A stretch of 13,705 bases of DNA, from NCBI GenBank assembly GCA_003646055.1, contig QNDZ01000026.1, forward strand, positions 1 through 13,705. Direction: 5' to 3'. Shown here piece by piece: positions 1-7,533 of the stretch (positions are counted from its first letter, which is position 1; each line of letters starts with the position of its first letter). Under the pieces are notes generated by a model. The model was not told the DNA's origin. It saw nothing but the letters and a program-made list of their open reading frames with translations, and made no database searches. Source of the stretch: a bacterium (GTDB taxonomy: Bacteria; Hydrothermota; UBA3072; B12-G15). The translations under genes were made by a program, and so were the position numbers.

Positions 1-198
1 GAGAAAACAAACACAAGGATATTTGTTTTTGGAAATGTTGAGAAGACAGGAGAGGATGTAACAATAAACTACTTTATAGTAAATGGTGAAACTGCTTCCC
101 TCTATTCAAAGGGAACAATCAAGACAAAGGATTCTGCAAAACTTTACGACGATATAAAGAATGTAATTGTACAAAAGATAGCCCAATTGTTAAAATGA
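1..198 (+). CDS. C-terminal fragment of an unidentified protein (possibly CsgG/LpoB/TolB-like)
   Basis: The first 198 bases form an open frame in frame 1 with no start inside the window. It encodes the last 65 residues of a protein, ending in AQLLK and TGA. The fragment begins with a beta-rich part ([19 protein letters not shown]), which is followed by [10 protein letters not shown] and ends in an amphipathic helix ([19 protein letters not shown]). This layout recalls the C-terminal part of periplasmic CsgG/FlgO/LpoB-like or TolB-like domains, where a 'G.v...g..v.i...' strand pair is followed by a helix. The resemblance is only by eye and is weak. Its stop overlaps the lpxD start by four bases (ATGA), so it is probably the upstream member of the same operon. 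That it is a real coding region is fairly sure; its function is unknown. Confidence 0.75.
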   Translation, partial: EKTNTRIFVFGNVEKTGEDVTINYFIVNGETASLYSKGTIKTKDSAKLYDDIKNVIVQKIAQLLK

Positions 199-1187
199 AG
201 GCATCTGATATTGCCAGTCTCCTTGAGGGAAGACTGATTGGTAGTGATGTAGAGGTTTTTCACATAAAGGAACCAGAGAAGGCCACAGAAAATGATGTGG
301 CCTTTGTTTTTAAACCTGAAAAAAAAGATGTTTCTGGAATGAAGGCAGGACTTCTGATTCTGCCAGAAGGGGTTTCCCTCAACATTCCAACCCCGGTTAT
401 CCAAGTTAAGGATATTGAAAGGGCATTTATTAAACTTCTCAAAAAATTTTACTCTGAACCTGTGAAACTACCAGACTCAATATCTACCTTTGCTTCAATA
501 GGTGATGTTGTAATGGGAAATAATGTTGGGGTTGGCGAGTTCACGGTTGTAAAGGACGGAACAAAGATTGGTGATAATACGAGAATATTTTCCCATGTTT
601 ATGTTGGATACAACGTATTGATAGGGGAAAACTGCATTATCTATCCCGGAGTGAAAATATACGACAATGTGATAATTGGGAATAATTGTATCATCCATTC
701 AAATTGTGTCATAGGTTCAGATGGATTTGGTTACTTTGAGATTGACGGAAAAAGGGAAAAGATTCCACAGGTTGGAAAGGTTATAATTGGAGACGATGTT
801 GAGATTGGTGCTGGCACTACAATTGACAGATCAACACTGGGAGAGACAATCATCGGGAATGGGGTGAAGATAGACAACCTTGTCCAGATTGGGCACAATG
901 TAGTTATAGGGGCTGGCTCTGTGATTGTTGCACAAACAGGTATTGCAGGAAGCGTAAAAATCGGGAAAAATGTGATCCTTGCTGGACAGGTGGGGGTTGC
1001 TGACCATTTAACAATAGGTGATGGTGCAATTGTGCTTGCAAAATCGGGGGTTTCTAAAAGTGTTCCTCCTGGTAAGGTCTTTTCTGGAACACCTGCAAGG
1101 GAAAGGAAGAGGTATCTCAAAGAAATAGCACTTGTTTCAAGGCTTCCAGAAATTATAGAAAAACTTGAGAAGTCTCTAAATAAATGA
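195..1187 (+). CDS. lpxD: UDP-3-O-acylglucosamine N-acyltransferase LpxD
   Basis: LpxD adds the N-linked 3-hydroxyacyl chain from acyl-ACP to UDP-3-O-acyl-glucosamine, the third step of lipid A synthesis, in the cytoplasm. The 330-residue length is normal for the family (about 340). Residues 1-95 fit the N-terminal uridine-binding domain. Residues about 100-290 are a left-handed beta-helix of repeated hexapeptides such as IGDNTR, IGENCI and IGNNCI. The motif [16 protein letters not shown] holds the expected catalytic histidine, H234. [13 protein letters not shown] (168-180) and the AGQVGVADH stretch ending at H271 are also typical. A C-terminal helix (about 303-330) fits the acyl-carrier-protein recognition helix. 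The ATG start lies in a four-base overlap with the upstream stop; there is no clear ribosome binding site, so translation is probably coupled. The stop overlaps lptD in the same way. Confidence 0.97.
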   Translation: MKASDIASLLEGRLIGSDVEVFHIKEPEKATENDVAFVFKPEKKDVSGMKAGLLILPEGVSLNIPTPVIQVKDIERAFIKLLKKFYSEPVKLPDSISTFASIGDVVMGNNVGVGEFTVVKDGTKIGDNTRIFSHVYVGYNVLIGENCIIYPGVKIYDNVIIGNNCIIHSNCVIGSDGFGYFEIDGKREKIPQVGKVIIGDDVEIGAGTTIDRSTLGETIIGNGVKIDNLVQIGHNVVIGAGSVIVAQTGIAGSVKIGKNVILAGQVGVADHLTIGDGAIVLAKSGVSKSVPPGKVFSGTPARERKRYLKEIALVSRLPEIIEKLEKSLNK

Positions 1188-3118
1188 TTCTGATTTTTCT
1201 TTCAATTACTTACAGTGCAGATTTAATAAAATTTTACCCTGATGAAAAAAGGGTTGTCCTGATGGGCAATGCAGAGGTCGTTGACAGAGACCTGAAGGTG
1301 AATGCTCAATTGATTGAATACCTGACAGAGGAGAAAAGAATGATTGCCAAAGGAAACCCGGTTCTTTACTCGGGAGAAAAAACCATATATGCAGAAAGAA
1401 TGGAGTATAACCTGGATAAAAAGGTTGGGGTTATCTACAATGGAAAAACAAAGACTGAAAAGGGCTGGTTCTGGGGAAAAAAGGTTTATTATACAGATGA
1501 CCATTCACTCTACATTATTGATGGCAGATTCACAACCTGTGATAAAGACCCACCTCACTATTTTTTCTATTCCCCAAGGATGAGGGTGGAGCCAGATAGG
1601 GACATCGTTGCCAGTAATGTATTTCTATTAATAATGAAAATCCCGGTATTCTACCTCCCCTTCTGGATGAGCCCTTCGGGGAAAAAGAGAAAGTCAGGCT
1701 TTCTCGCACCAAGTTTTGGTTCACAGAGTTATGGTGGAAGGTACATTAAAAATATTGGTTGGTACCAGACACTTGGAGAACATTCGGACATAACCTTCTG
1801 GATTGATTATTATACATCAAAGGGGGTGATGCCACACGTTGAATTCCGATGGCTCGGGATGGGAAAATCCTCTATAAATCTCTATGGGGATTACATCAGG
1901 GAATTGAGTGGCAGGGAGAGGTGGAAAATCAATGGAGATGGTTCCTTCCTCCTGCCAGTGGGAATAAAGGGAAGATACAGGATTGATTATGCAAGTGACA
2001 GAGAATTATATGCTGATTATGTGCCAGGTGAGGTTACCCCCATTATTCAGGACGCTGAGGCTTATGCTGAATTTACAAAAAGTGTCACAAACGGCAATTT
2101 AGACCTGCTTTTAAGAAGAAAGAAAAATCTCTCAACCGGTGAAGAGTCAGGGGTGATGCCTTCATTCACATACACTTTCTATAATATCAGGGTTGGGCCC
2201 ATCAGTATTGGTGGTAAGATACCCTATCAGAGAAACATAGATGGTGAGTGTTTTTTGTACCCTGGTGTTTCTTTCTCTATGTCAAATTCCCTTTTCCCCC
2301 TCAATTTTTCTGGAAGTTTCCACATTGATGGATACCATGCCTCAAACACTGTGGATTCCCTTCCATATACAGGTTACCACTACAGTTATTCCTTCAGTGT
2401 TAACACAAGGATATATGCTCTCTCAACCTTTGGCCTTTTTATGTTTAAGAGATTCAGGTTTGTATATACTCCATCCATTGGTTATTCATTCTCACCACCT
2501 GGTGACTCTGTGGAACTTCTGCCAGGCACTCCATTCTCGATCCCTGGGGGGTCAAAAGGGCTTAACATCGGACTGGGGATACTCTGGCAGGCCAAGGTTA
2601 ACAGTAAAAGAATGGACCTTGTCTCTATAAGCACTGGAACATCGTATGATTATGAAAATAATCAGTTCAGACCCATAACCATAAGTGCCTCCTCTAATCC
2701 CACAAAAGACCTGAACATAGGTTTCAGCACCACATACAACCTTTATGAAAAAATCTTTTCAAGCAGGAATGTAAACATCTCCTGCAATGGTAAATTCTCA
2801 CTTGACGAGAAAAAATATAAATTTTCACTTAGATACTCACTCACATTTGATGATTCAACATTCAATCAGGCAGCAGACATTAGCGCTGACCTGCCCATCA
2901 CGAAAAAATGGAGTGGTTCAATCAGTACCCATTATGACTTCAGGCTGAGGGAATTCCAGAGTACAAAGATTTCTCTTGAAAGAGACCTTCACTGCTGGAA
3001 AATTGCCTTGTCTTACAACAAATTTGGAACTTCCTGGGACTATGGATTCACATTGAGTTTAAAGGGAATTCCAGAGGTAAAACTTGAAAAAAACACCCTC
3101 CGCTTCCTCTTCCCCTAA
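1184..3118 (+). CDS. lptD: LPS-assembly outer-membrane protein LptD
   Basis: LptD (OstA/Imp) is the outer-membrane barrel that, with lipoprotein LptE, inserts lipopolysaccharide into the outer leaflet. The protein has 644 residues, against 784 in E. coli. Residues about 13-115 form the periplasmic OstA-type jelly roll ([29 protein letters not shown]). The most diagnostic stretch follows at about 117-182: [17 protein letters not shown], then [20 protein letters not shown] and FLAPSFG. The rest is barrel strands. C119 and C604 (in DLHCW) match the positions of the conserved interdomain disulfide cysteines; the other two cysteines of E. coli are not obvious. The start must be at or after 1184, because an in-frame TAA lies directly upstream. 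The predicted signal peptide is therefore very short ([12 protein letters not shown]) and has no basic residue. The gene overlaps lpxD by four bases and ends directly at a repeat element. Confidence 0.93.
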   Translation: MILIFLSITYSADLIKFYPDEKRVVLMGNAEVVDRDLKVNAQLIEYLTEEKRMIAKGNPVLYSGEKTIYAERMEYNLDKKVGVIYNGKTKTEKGWFWGKKVYYTDDHSLYIIDGRFTTCDKDPPHYFFYSPRMRVEPDRDIVASNVFLLIMKIPVFYLPFWMSPSGKKRKSGFLAPSFGSQSYGGRYIKNIGWYQTLGEHSDITFWIDYYTSKGVMPHVEFRWLGMGKSSINLYGDYIRELSGRERWKINGDGSFLLPVGIKGRYRIDYASDRELYADYVPGEVTPIIQDAEAYAEFTKSVTNGNLDLLLRRKKNLSTGEESGVMPSFTYTFYNIRVGPISIGGKIPYQRNIDGECFLYPGVSFSMSNSLFPLNFSGSFHIDGYHASNTVDSLPYTGYHYSYSFSVNTRIYALSTFGLFMFKRFRFVYTPSIGYSFSPPGDSVELLPGTPFSIPGGSKGLNIGLGILWQAKVNSKRMDLVSISTGTSYDYENNQFRPITISASSNPTKDLNIGFSTTYNLYEKIFSSRNVNISCNGKFSLDEKKYKFSLRYSLTFDDSTFNQAADISADLPITKKWSGSISTHYDFRLREFQSTKISLERDLHCWKIALSYNKFGTSWDYGFTLSLKGIPEVKLEKNTLRFLFP

Positions 3119-3157
3119 CCCCCCCTCCGGGGACGGTGCATGTATTCGTGTATTTGT
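3119..3157 (+). repeat. Left terminal inverted repeat with leading C/G hairpin
   Basis: Seven C residues (3119-3125), then TCC, then GGGG lead into ACGGTGCATGTATT, then a C where the right copy has T, then GTGTATTT, then GT. The repeat starts directly after the TAA stop of lptD. Its inner part can form a second stem, because GTGTATTT (3148-3155) is the reverse complement of AAATACAC (3170-3177). Confidence 0.8.
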
Positions 3158-3515
3158 CAAAATTTATAAAAATACACATGTTTTTGAGTATAATAGACTT
3201 ACAGTAACCTGAATGATTCAGATAAAACCCCACAAAGATTCGCCCTATTTTACTGGTTGCCAGTATACTGATTACAAATCCATTACAAAATGGAAAATGG
3301 GGGAAAGTTTGTATAGAATTATAAACATATAAATACATGCATCTTTTTCCATATATCTTTGTTAAAACGAACATCTTTTTGATTATGAATAGATTATATT
3401 GATATGGTTGGACTGGATAAGGTATTTCAGAAATTTCCATGTACATACTAACTTCTAACTGTTGATTGTATATCCCTTGAAACACAGTGTAATACATGGA
3501 AAATCAGGTTGAAAT

Positions 3516-3553
3516 ATAAATACACAAATACATGCACCGTCCCCCCTGGGGGG
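3516..3553 (-). repeat. Right terminal inverted repeat with leading C/G hairpin
   Basis: Read on the minus strand from 3553, this is CCCCCC-A-GGGGGG, then ACGGTGCATGTATTTG and TGTATTTAT. It differs from the left copy at two of 29 core positions, plus the loop of the leading hairpin. The C6/G6 arms could act as a strong hairpin for transcripts leaving priA. No T-run follows, so I do not call it a rho-independent terminator. Confidence 0.8.
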
Positions 3554-3570
3554 TAGATTTATAGATTTAT
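3554..3570 (+). repeat. Short tandem repeat TAGATTTA x2
   Basis: Two exact copies of TAGATTTA plus one further T lie between the right inverted repeat and the end of priA. Just beyond, at 3574-3582, the minus strand reads CAGGGACGG, a third partial copy of the element end (GGGACGG), three bases before the priA stop codon is reached. This could be a relic of an earlier insertion or a hot spot. Confidence 0.6.
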
Positions 3571-3582
3571 CCTCCGTCCCTG

Positions 3583-5466
3583 TTAAAGCAGGTCAAGGGG
3601 GTCAATCTCAACTATCAACTTTATATTCTGGAATCTCTTCCCAATAAGTGGGGAAAGCGCCTCAATTATGTTCTTTCTATTATCACCTTTCAGTAATATA
3701 TGGTATCTGTATCTTCCTGCCCTTTTTTTGACAGGGCAGATTGAAGGACCGAGCAACCTGACACTGTACCTTTTTAATTCCTCTGCAATGTGTGATGCCA
3801 CATCCTGCACCCTTCTCAGGTCTTCTCCCTCAACAACAACCCTGCCCAGGTATGTGAATGGCGGATATTTTGACTTTTTCCTGAACTCTATCTCCTTCTC
3901 ATAGAACATCTTGAAATCGTGCTCCTTCGCCGCCTTGATAACATAATGTTCAGGGAAATAGGTCTGTATAATAACCCTGCCGCTCTCCTGTCTCCCTGCC
4001 CTTCCTGCAACCTGTGACAACAACTGGAATGTTCGCTCCCCTGCCCTGAAATCAGGAAAGTTCAGAATGCTGTCTGCCCTGAGAACAACCACAAGACCGA
4101 CATCAGGAAGGTCAAGCCCCTTTGTAACCATCTGTGTTCCAACCAGTATCCTTATTGACCCATTTTTTAATCCACTGTAAATCTCCCTGTGCATCAACCT
4201 CTTTCTGAGTGTATCCCTGTCCATCCTTGCAATGCCTTCTTCAAAAATCTCCCTGAGTTTTTCCTCAACCCTTTCTGTGCCAATGCTGGAAAACTCCAGT
4301 TTCTCTCCACATACCGGGCATGTGTTATATGCCTTCTTTGTATAATTACAATGGTGACAGAGGAATATACCCTTCTCCTTGTGGTAAGTCAGAGGGATAT
4401 CACAATCCGGGCACTTTTCAATATATCCACATTTTCTGCAAATCACAAACGGGGAATACCCCCTCCTGTTAAGGAAGATTATAACCCTTCCCTTCACCCC
4501 CTCTATTTCTTTAATCAACTCCTCTGAAATAAGTTGCCTTTTTCTCAGGTTCACTATCTCAACATCAGGGAGTTTCGCCTCACCAATCCTCTCCTTCAGT
4601 TCCAAAAGCTGGTAATCCCCTCTTTGAGCCTTATAGTAAGATTCTACTGAAGGCGTGGCACTACCAAGAATCACAGGTATATCAAGAAGTTTACCCCTGA
4701 AAACTGCTATATCCCTTGCAGAATAATATGGCCTCATGGCACTCTGTCTGTAAGAAGTATCGTGTTCTTCGTCAACCACAATAAGTCCCAGGTTCTGCAT
4801 GGGAAGGAAGACTGCCATCCTTGCTCCAACAACAATATCAATATCGCCATCAAGTGTTCCAAACCACACCTTCATCCTCTCACCTGGCGTGAGTTTGCTG
4901 TGATACTCCTCTCCCCTTCCAAATCTTCTTCTCACCCTTTCAAGTGTCTGGGGAACCATTCCTATTTCAGGGACAAGGTATAGAACGGATTTGCCCTGTT
5001 TCAGGACTTCCTCCATAACATGAAAATAGACCTCTGTTTTCCCGCTCCCTGTAATCCCGTGAATAAGAAAAACCCCTTTCCCGACTTTGAGGATTTCATC
5101 AACTGCCCTCCTCTGTTCATGTGTAAGGATAAATGGACTTTCTTTACTTCCAGAAAAAATCTGGAATTTTGCCCTCTTCCTGAACGGCGGGAGGATAAAC
5201 TGGAAGACCTCTCCTGGATATGCAAGGTAATTTTCTATTACAAATTCTGCGGTTTTAAAAACATCCTCAGGAAGGTCAAAAAGGTGCTCAAGCACATACC
5301 TTGATTTTTCAAATGGCTCTGCCCTTCCAATCACAACCCCTATAATCCTACCTTTTCTGAAGGGAACCCTGACAACACTCCCCTTTTTCAAAGACATTCC
5401 CTCAGGAACAAGGTATGTAAACTCTCTGTTAACTGCTATCGGGACAACCACCCTTACATACATCAT
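3583..5466 (-). CDS. priA: Primosomal replication-restart helicase PriA (short form)
   Basis: PriA is a 3'-5' superfamily 2 DNA helicase that recognises stalled forks and D-loops and reloads the replisome. Residues 1-95 fit the 3'-DNA-binding domain (VVVPIAVNREFTYLVPEG). Walker A is GITGSGKT (137-144), Walker B is DEEH (232-235), and GSATPSVES (268-276) is a further helicase motif. Eight zinc-binding cysteines lie at 343, 346, 352, 355, 370, 373, 383 and 386. QVAGRAGR (485-492) is the arginine-finger motif. The C-terminal domain runs to EIDPLDLL. At 627 residues it is about 100 shorter than E. coli PriA. Most of the loss lies between the 3'-DNA-binding domain and the helicase core, where the winged-helix domain normally sits. 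The ATG start overlaps the stop of the upstream HhH gene by four bases, which suggests coupled translation. Confidence 0.96.
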   Translation of the reverse strand: MMYVRVVVPIAVNREFTYLVPEGMSLKKGSVVRVPFRKGRIIGVVIGRAEPFEKSRYVLEHLFDLPEDVFKTAEFVIENYLAYPGEVFQFILPPFRKRAKFQIFSGSKESPFILTHEQRRAVDEILKVGKGVFLIHGITGSGKTEVYFHVMEEVLKQGKSVLYLVPEIGMVPQTLERVRRRFGRGEEYHSKLTPGERMKVWFGTLDGDIDIVVGARMAVFLPMQNLGLIVVDEEHDTSYRQSAMRPYYSARDIAVFRGKLLDIPVILGSATPSVESYYKAQRGDYQLLELKERIGEAKLPDVEIVNLRKRQLISEELIKEIEGVKGRVIIFLNRRGYSPFVICRKCGYIEKCPDCDIPLTYHKEKGIFLCHHCNYTKKAYNTCPVCGEKLEFSSIGTERVEEKLREIFEEGIARMDRDTLRKRLMHREIYSGLKNGSIRILVGTQMVTKGLDLPDVGLVVVLRADSILNFPDFRAGERTFQLLSQVAGRAGRQESGRVIIQTYFPEHYVIKAAKEHDFKMFYEKEIEFRKKSKYPPFTYLGRVVVEGEDLRRVQDVASHIAEELKRYSVRLLGPSICPVKKRAGRYRYHILLKGDNRKNIIEALSPLIGKRFQNIKLIVEIDPLDLL

Positions 5467-7058
5467 TTTGAAATGGCTATTCCTATCTTTGCCTGAATTC
5501 CATCCCTCAGTGTAACACCCGTCCTCAAGTAAACCCCTGTGTTTTTTTCGCGCAGTAGCATGTAGAATCTGTAACCGTCACCATACAGAGGGATTATTGA
5601 ATACTCACCAGGAAGATTGTTCTCATAGAAGTAGATTGCAGAATTAAAAGATGGTGTGGTGAAGATGCAGTACCTGAATTCAACTGATAAATCACCCCTT
5701 ACACCAGCTGTGATATATCCACCGTATCCTCTCTCATTCCCGGAAGAAACACCCTGCAACCTTAATTTTATGAATTTATTCCTTCTTCTGAATACAATCT
5801 CACCCCTTAAGCCAGACCTTGTTCTGGAGCCATCCCACCGAATAATCAACCTTGTCCCTTTCAAAACAGGCCACACACCCATTATATTCCCTTCAAAAAC
5901 ATACTCACCTGAATCAGACCTGACAAAGTCAATAAATCCAGAGGCCTTTACCTCCAGAACCTTTCTCTCCATATAGAGATAAAGCCCCTCCTCAGGCGCA
6001 AGTGGAGATGTTCTCAATCCCTTAAAATCATCTGCAAAGTATCTGTAAAGCACCTGAAGACCTATCGGGGTTTTTATGAGAATACCACCAGTATATCCAT
6101 TGGAATAGCCAATCTCCATAATACCTGTATAACCTCCTATCTGGCGGGAAAGGGATATTGAAACTATTGGCAGGTATGAACTGGTTGTCGGGCCTACTGG
6201 TGTATATACTGGAATCCCTCCAGCAAGTGTAAATCCTGAATACCTGAGTATTGCACCAACAAATGTTTCTCTCACAGCATTCTTTTTATCCATCTCAGTA
6301 CCCGTTCTGTGGTATCCTGATGTGTAGTGGTTGAATGTGGAATCATTCAGAGTTGCATCAAGATAGGAATAGGATACAAAAGGTGTGAAAAAATAGTTCT
6401 GAAAAACTATGCCTGAAAAGTAACCTGATTCAAATGTAGAAAGGTGAGGGAGTATGCCCCTCCTTGTTTCGGGAAATCCAGCAGGTCTATAAAAATATCC
6501 AGGTCTTCCAAACACCAGCCCAAGCCCTTCGGATATATCAAAGTTACCGAACAACAACCCCCTGAAAGACACATATCCACTGAAATAGTCAAAGTAATTC
6601 CTCTCATAGTAATCCTTCTCAATCACAATCCCTGCATCAATGTTCTTTCTTAGATTCACCCTGAGGTATAACTTCTCAGGACTCCAATCATAGGCTGTAT
6701 CAGGAAATGGATAAATCCCTTTCACAAGATACGTGTATCCTGACGGGGGTGGCCCTTTTTTCCTCCTGACTCTGAAAAATGGCTTTAATCTGATAAACAT
6801 AAGTGGAGTAACTTCATCTATGAGGAGTAACTGGTCAACGCTTGTGAATGGTTCTTCCCTTCGCAACTTTATAATCTCCCTGGCAATCTCCATACTCATA
6901 AAGGGAACATCCAGAAGTTCGTTCATTCCAGCAGTATTGATGTCAACTGGATGTTCAAGGTAGTAATTTATACGGTAGAGAAACTCCTCGTCTGCATCCT
7001 CAGGTATCACTGCATCTGGATAAACCGTACAGAGCAAGAGCAACAAGAGTTTTACCAT
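5463..7058 (-). CDS. Secreted ComEA-like helix-hairpin-helix protein with outer-membrane beta-barrel-like domain
   Basis: The protein has 531 residues. MVKLLLLLLCTVYPDA is a short signal peptide. Residues about 38-95 (DINTAGMNELLDVPFMSMEI to LLLIDEVTP) form the tandem helix-hairpin-helix seen in ComEA-type DNA-binding proteins. The remaining 430 residues are rich in alternating aromatic and glycine strands, as in an outer-membrane barrel. GNFDISEGLGLVFGRPG (171-187), RRGILPHLSTFESGYFSG (199-216) and FVSYSYLDATL (227-237) resemble 'helix-hairpin-helix domain-containing' barrel proteins common in Bacteroidetes, whose role is not established. An envelope DNA-binding role, for example in DNA uptake, is inference. 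The start is chosen because it gives the signal peptide. It overlaps the upstream NUDIX gene by 59 bases, which is long. The stop overlaps priA (ATGA). Confidence 0.8.
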   Translation of the reverse strand: MVKLLLLLLCTVYPDAVIPEDADEEFLYRINYYLEHPVDINTAGMNELLDVPFMSMEIAREIIKLRREEPFTSVDQLLLIDEVTPLMFIRLKPFFRVRRKKGPPPSGYTYLVKGIYPFPDTAYDWSPEKLYLRVNLRKNIDAGIVIEKDYYERNYFDYFSGYVSFRGLLFGNFDISEGLGLVFGRPGYFYRPAGFPETRRGILPHLSTFESGYFSGIVFQNYFFTPFVSYSYLDATLNDSTFNHYTSGYHRTGTEMDKKNAVRETFVGAILRYSGFTLAGGIPVYTPVGPTTSSYLPIVSISLSRQIGGYTGIMEIGYSNGYTGGILIKTPIGLQVLYRYFADDFKGLRTSPLAPEEGLYLYMERKVLEVKASGFIDFVRSDSGEYVFEGNIMGVWPVLKGTRLIIRWDGSRTRSGLRGEIVFRRRNKFIKLRLQGVSSGNERGYGGYITAGVRGDLSVEFRYCIFTTPSFNSAIYFYENNLPGEYSIIPLYGDGYRFYMLLREKNTGVYLRTGVTLRDGIQAKIGIAISK

Positions 7059-7533
7059 CCTTTATATCACCCCTCTTTATTGCCTCAATTGCCTCTTCAA
7101 ATGTCATGTATAAAACCTCAATGTTTTCTTCAGGGTCAAGTTCACCCTTTGCAGGTTCAAGTTCTGTTGCTATGTATATGTACATCCTTTCAGTTACAAA
7201 CCCCGGGGTGGAGTAGTAGTTAATCACCTCTTCAAGTTTTCCAGCCCTATACCCTATTTCCTCAACAAGTTCCCTGTGCATGGTCTGAACAGGGTCTTCC
7301 CCCACCTCAATTGTTCCTGCTGGAATCTCTATTAAATATTCCTTCACAGGATACCTGTACTGTTTAACGAAGACAATCCTTCCATCTGGGAGCACAGGAA
7401 TTGCTGCCACAGCGCCCCTGTGTTCAACATACTCCCTTGTTGACTCCCTGCCACTTTGAAGCCTAACCCTGTCCACGTTCAGGTTGATTATTCTGCCTGT
7501 GTAAATCCTCACATGTTCAATGCACTCTTCCAT
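7000..7533 (-). CDS. NUDIX hydrolase, ADP-ribose pyrophosphatase-like
   Basis: The protein probably hydrolyses ADP-ribose or a related nucleoside diphosphate sugar to AMP and a sugar phosphate in the cytoplasm. The Nudix box is complete: G73, E79, then RELVEEIGY (87-95) fits GX5EX7REUXEEXGU exactly. VKQYRYPVKEYLIEIPAG before the box and YYSTPGFVTERMYIY (107-121) after it are typical of the ADP-ribose pyrophosphatase (NudF-like) subgroup. I chose the ATG at 7533 (177 residues) over an in-frame ATG at 7557 because AGGAGGA lies four bases upstream of 7533. With this start it overlaps the upstream barrel gene by 25 bases and the downstream HhH gene by 59 bases. The family is sure; the exact substrate is not. 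Confidence 0.9.
   Translation of the reverse strand: MEECIEHVRIYTGRIINLNVDRVRLQSGRESTREYVEHRGAVAAIPVLPDGRIVFVKQYRYPVKEYLIEIPAGTIEVGEDPVQTMHRELVEEIGYRAGKLEEVINYYSTPGFVTERMYIYIATELEPAKGELDPEENIEVLYMTFEEAIEAIKRGDIKDGKTLVALALYGLSRCSDT

Larger units (their letters stand above)
3119..3553. mobile_element. MITE-like / REP-like non-autonomous element with terminal inverted repeats
   Basis: The stretch between the convergent lptD and priA genes is bounded by inverted repeats. Bases 3129-3157 match the reverse complement of 3516-3544 at 27 of 29 positions. Each repeat is preceded on its outer side by a C-run that can pair with the G-run opening the repeat. The interior is AT-rich and holds several short hairpins: 3148-3177, 3209-3221, 3251-3265 and 3279-3294. 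An 11-base copy of the repeat core (TGCATGTATTT) lies at 3331-3341 on the minus strand. I see no transposase motif and no convincing gene inside. An end of the form GGGGACGGT next to a small hairpin recalls elements I associate with REP/Y1 (IS200-like) transposases, but that is recollection and not a search result. I cannot find a clear target-site duplication, so mobility is inferred. Confidence 0.5.

Noticed and set aside
3129..3340. Remnant of an IS200-like or RAYT transposase within the element
   Set aside because: I translated the plus frames and the minus frame and found no HUH motif, no catalytic-tyrosine context and no typical MPNHFH-like stretch.
3048..3497. A 149-codon open frame on the minus strand running through most of the inverted-repeat element
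   Set aside because: It continues antisense into the lptD 3' end and reads through the left repeat. It has no ribosome binding site and its composition (Tyr, Ile, Phe, Asn, Cys-rich) shows no known motif. Its length in AT-rich DNA is notable, but I do not support it as a gene without homologues.
3541..3553. Perfect C6-T-G6 palindrome as a rho-independent terminator for priA or lptD
   Set aside because: The usable stem is about five pairs with a three-base loop, but neither strand has a T-run after it. It is better explained as part of the terminal inverted repeat.
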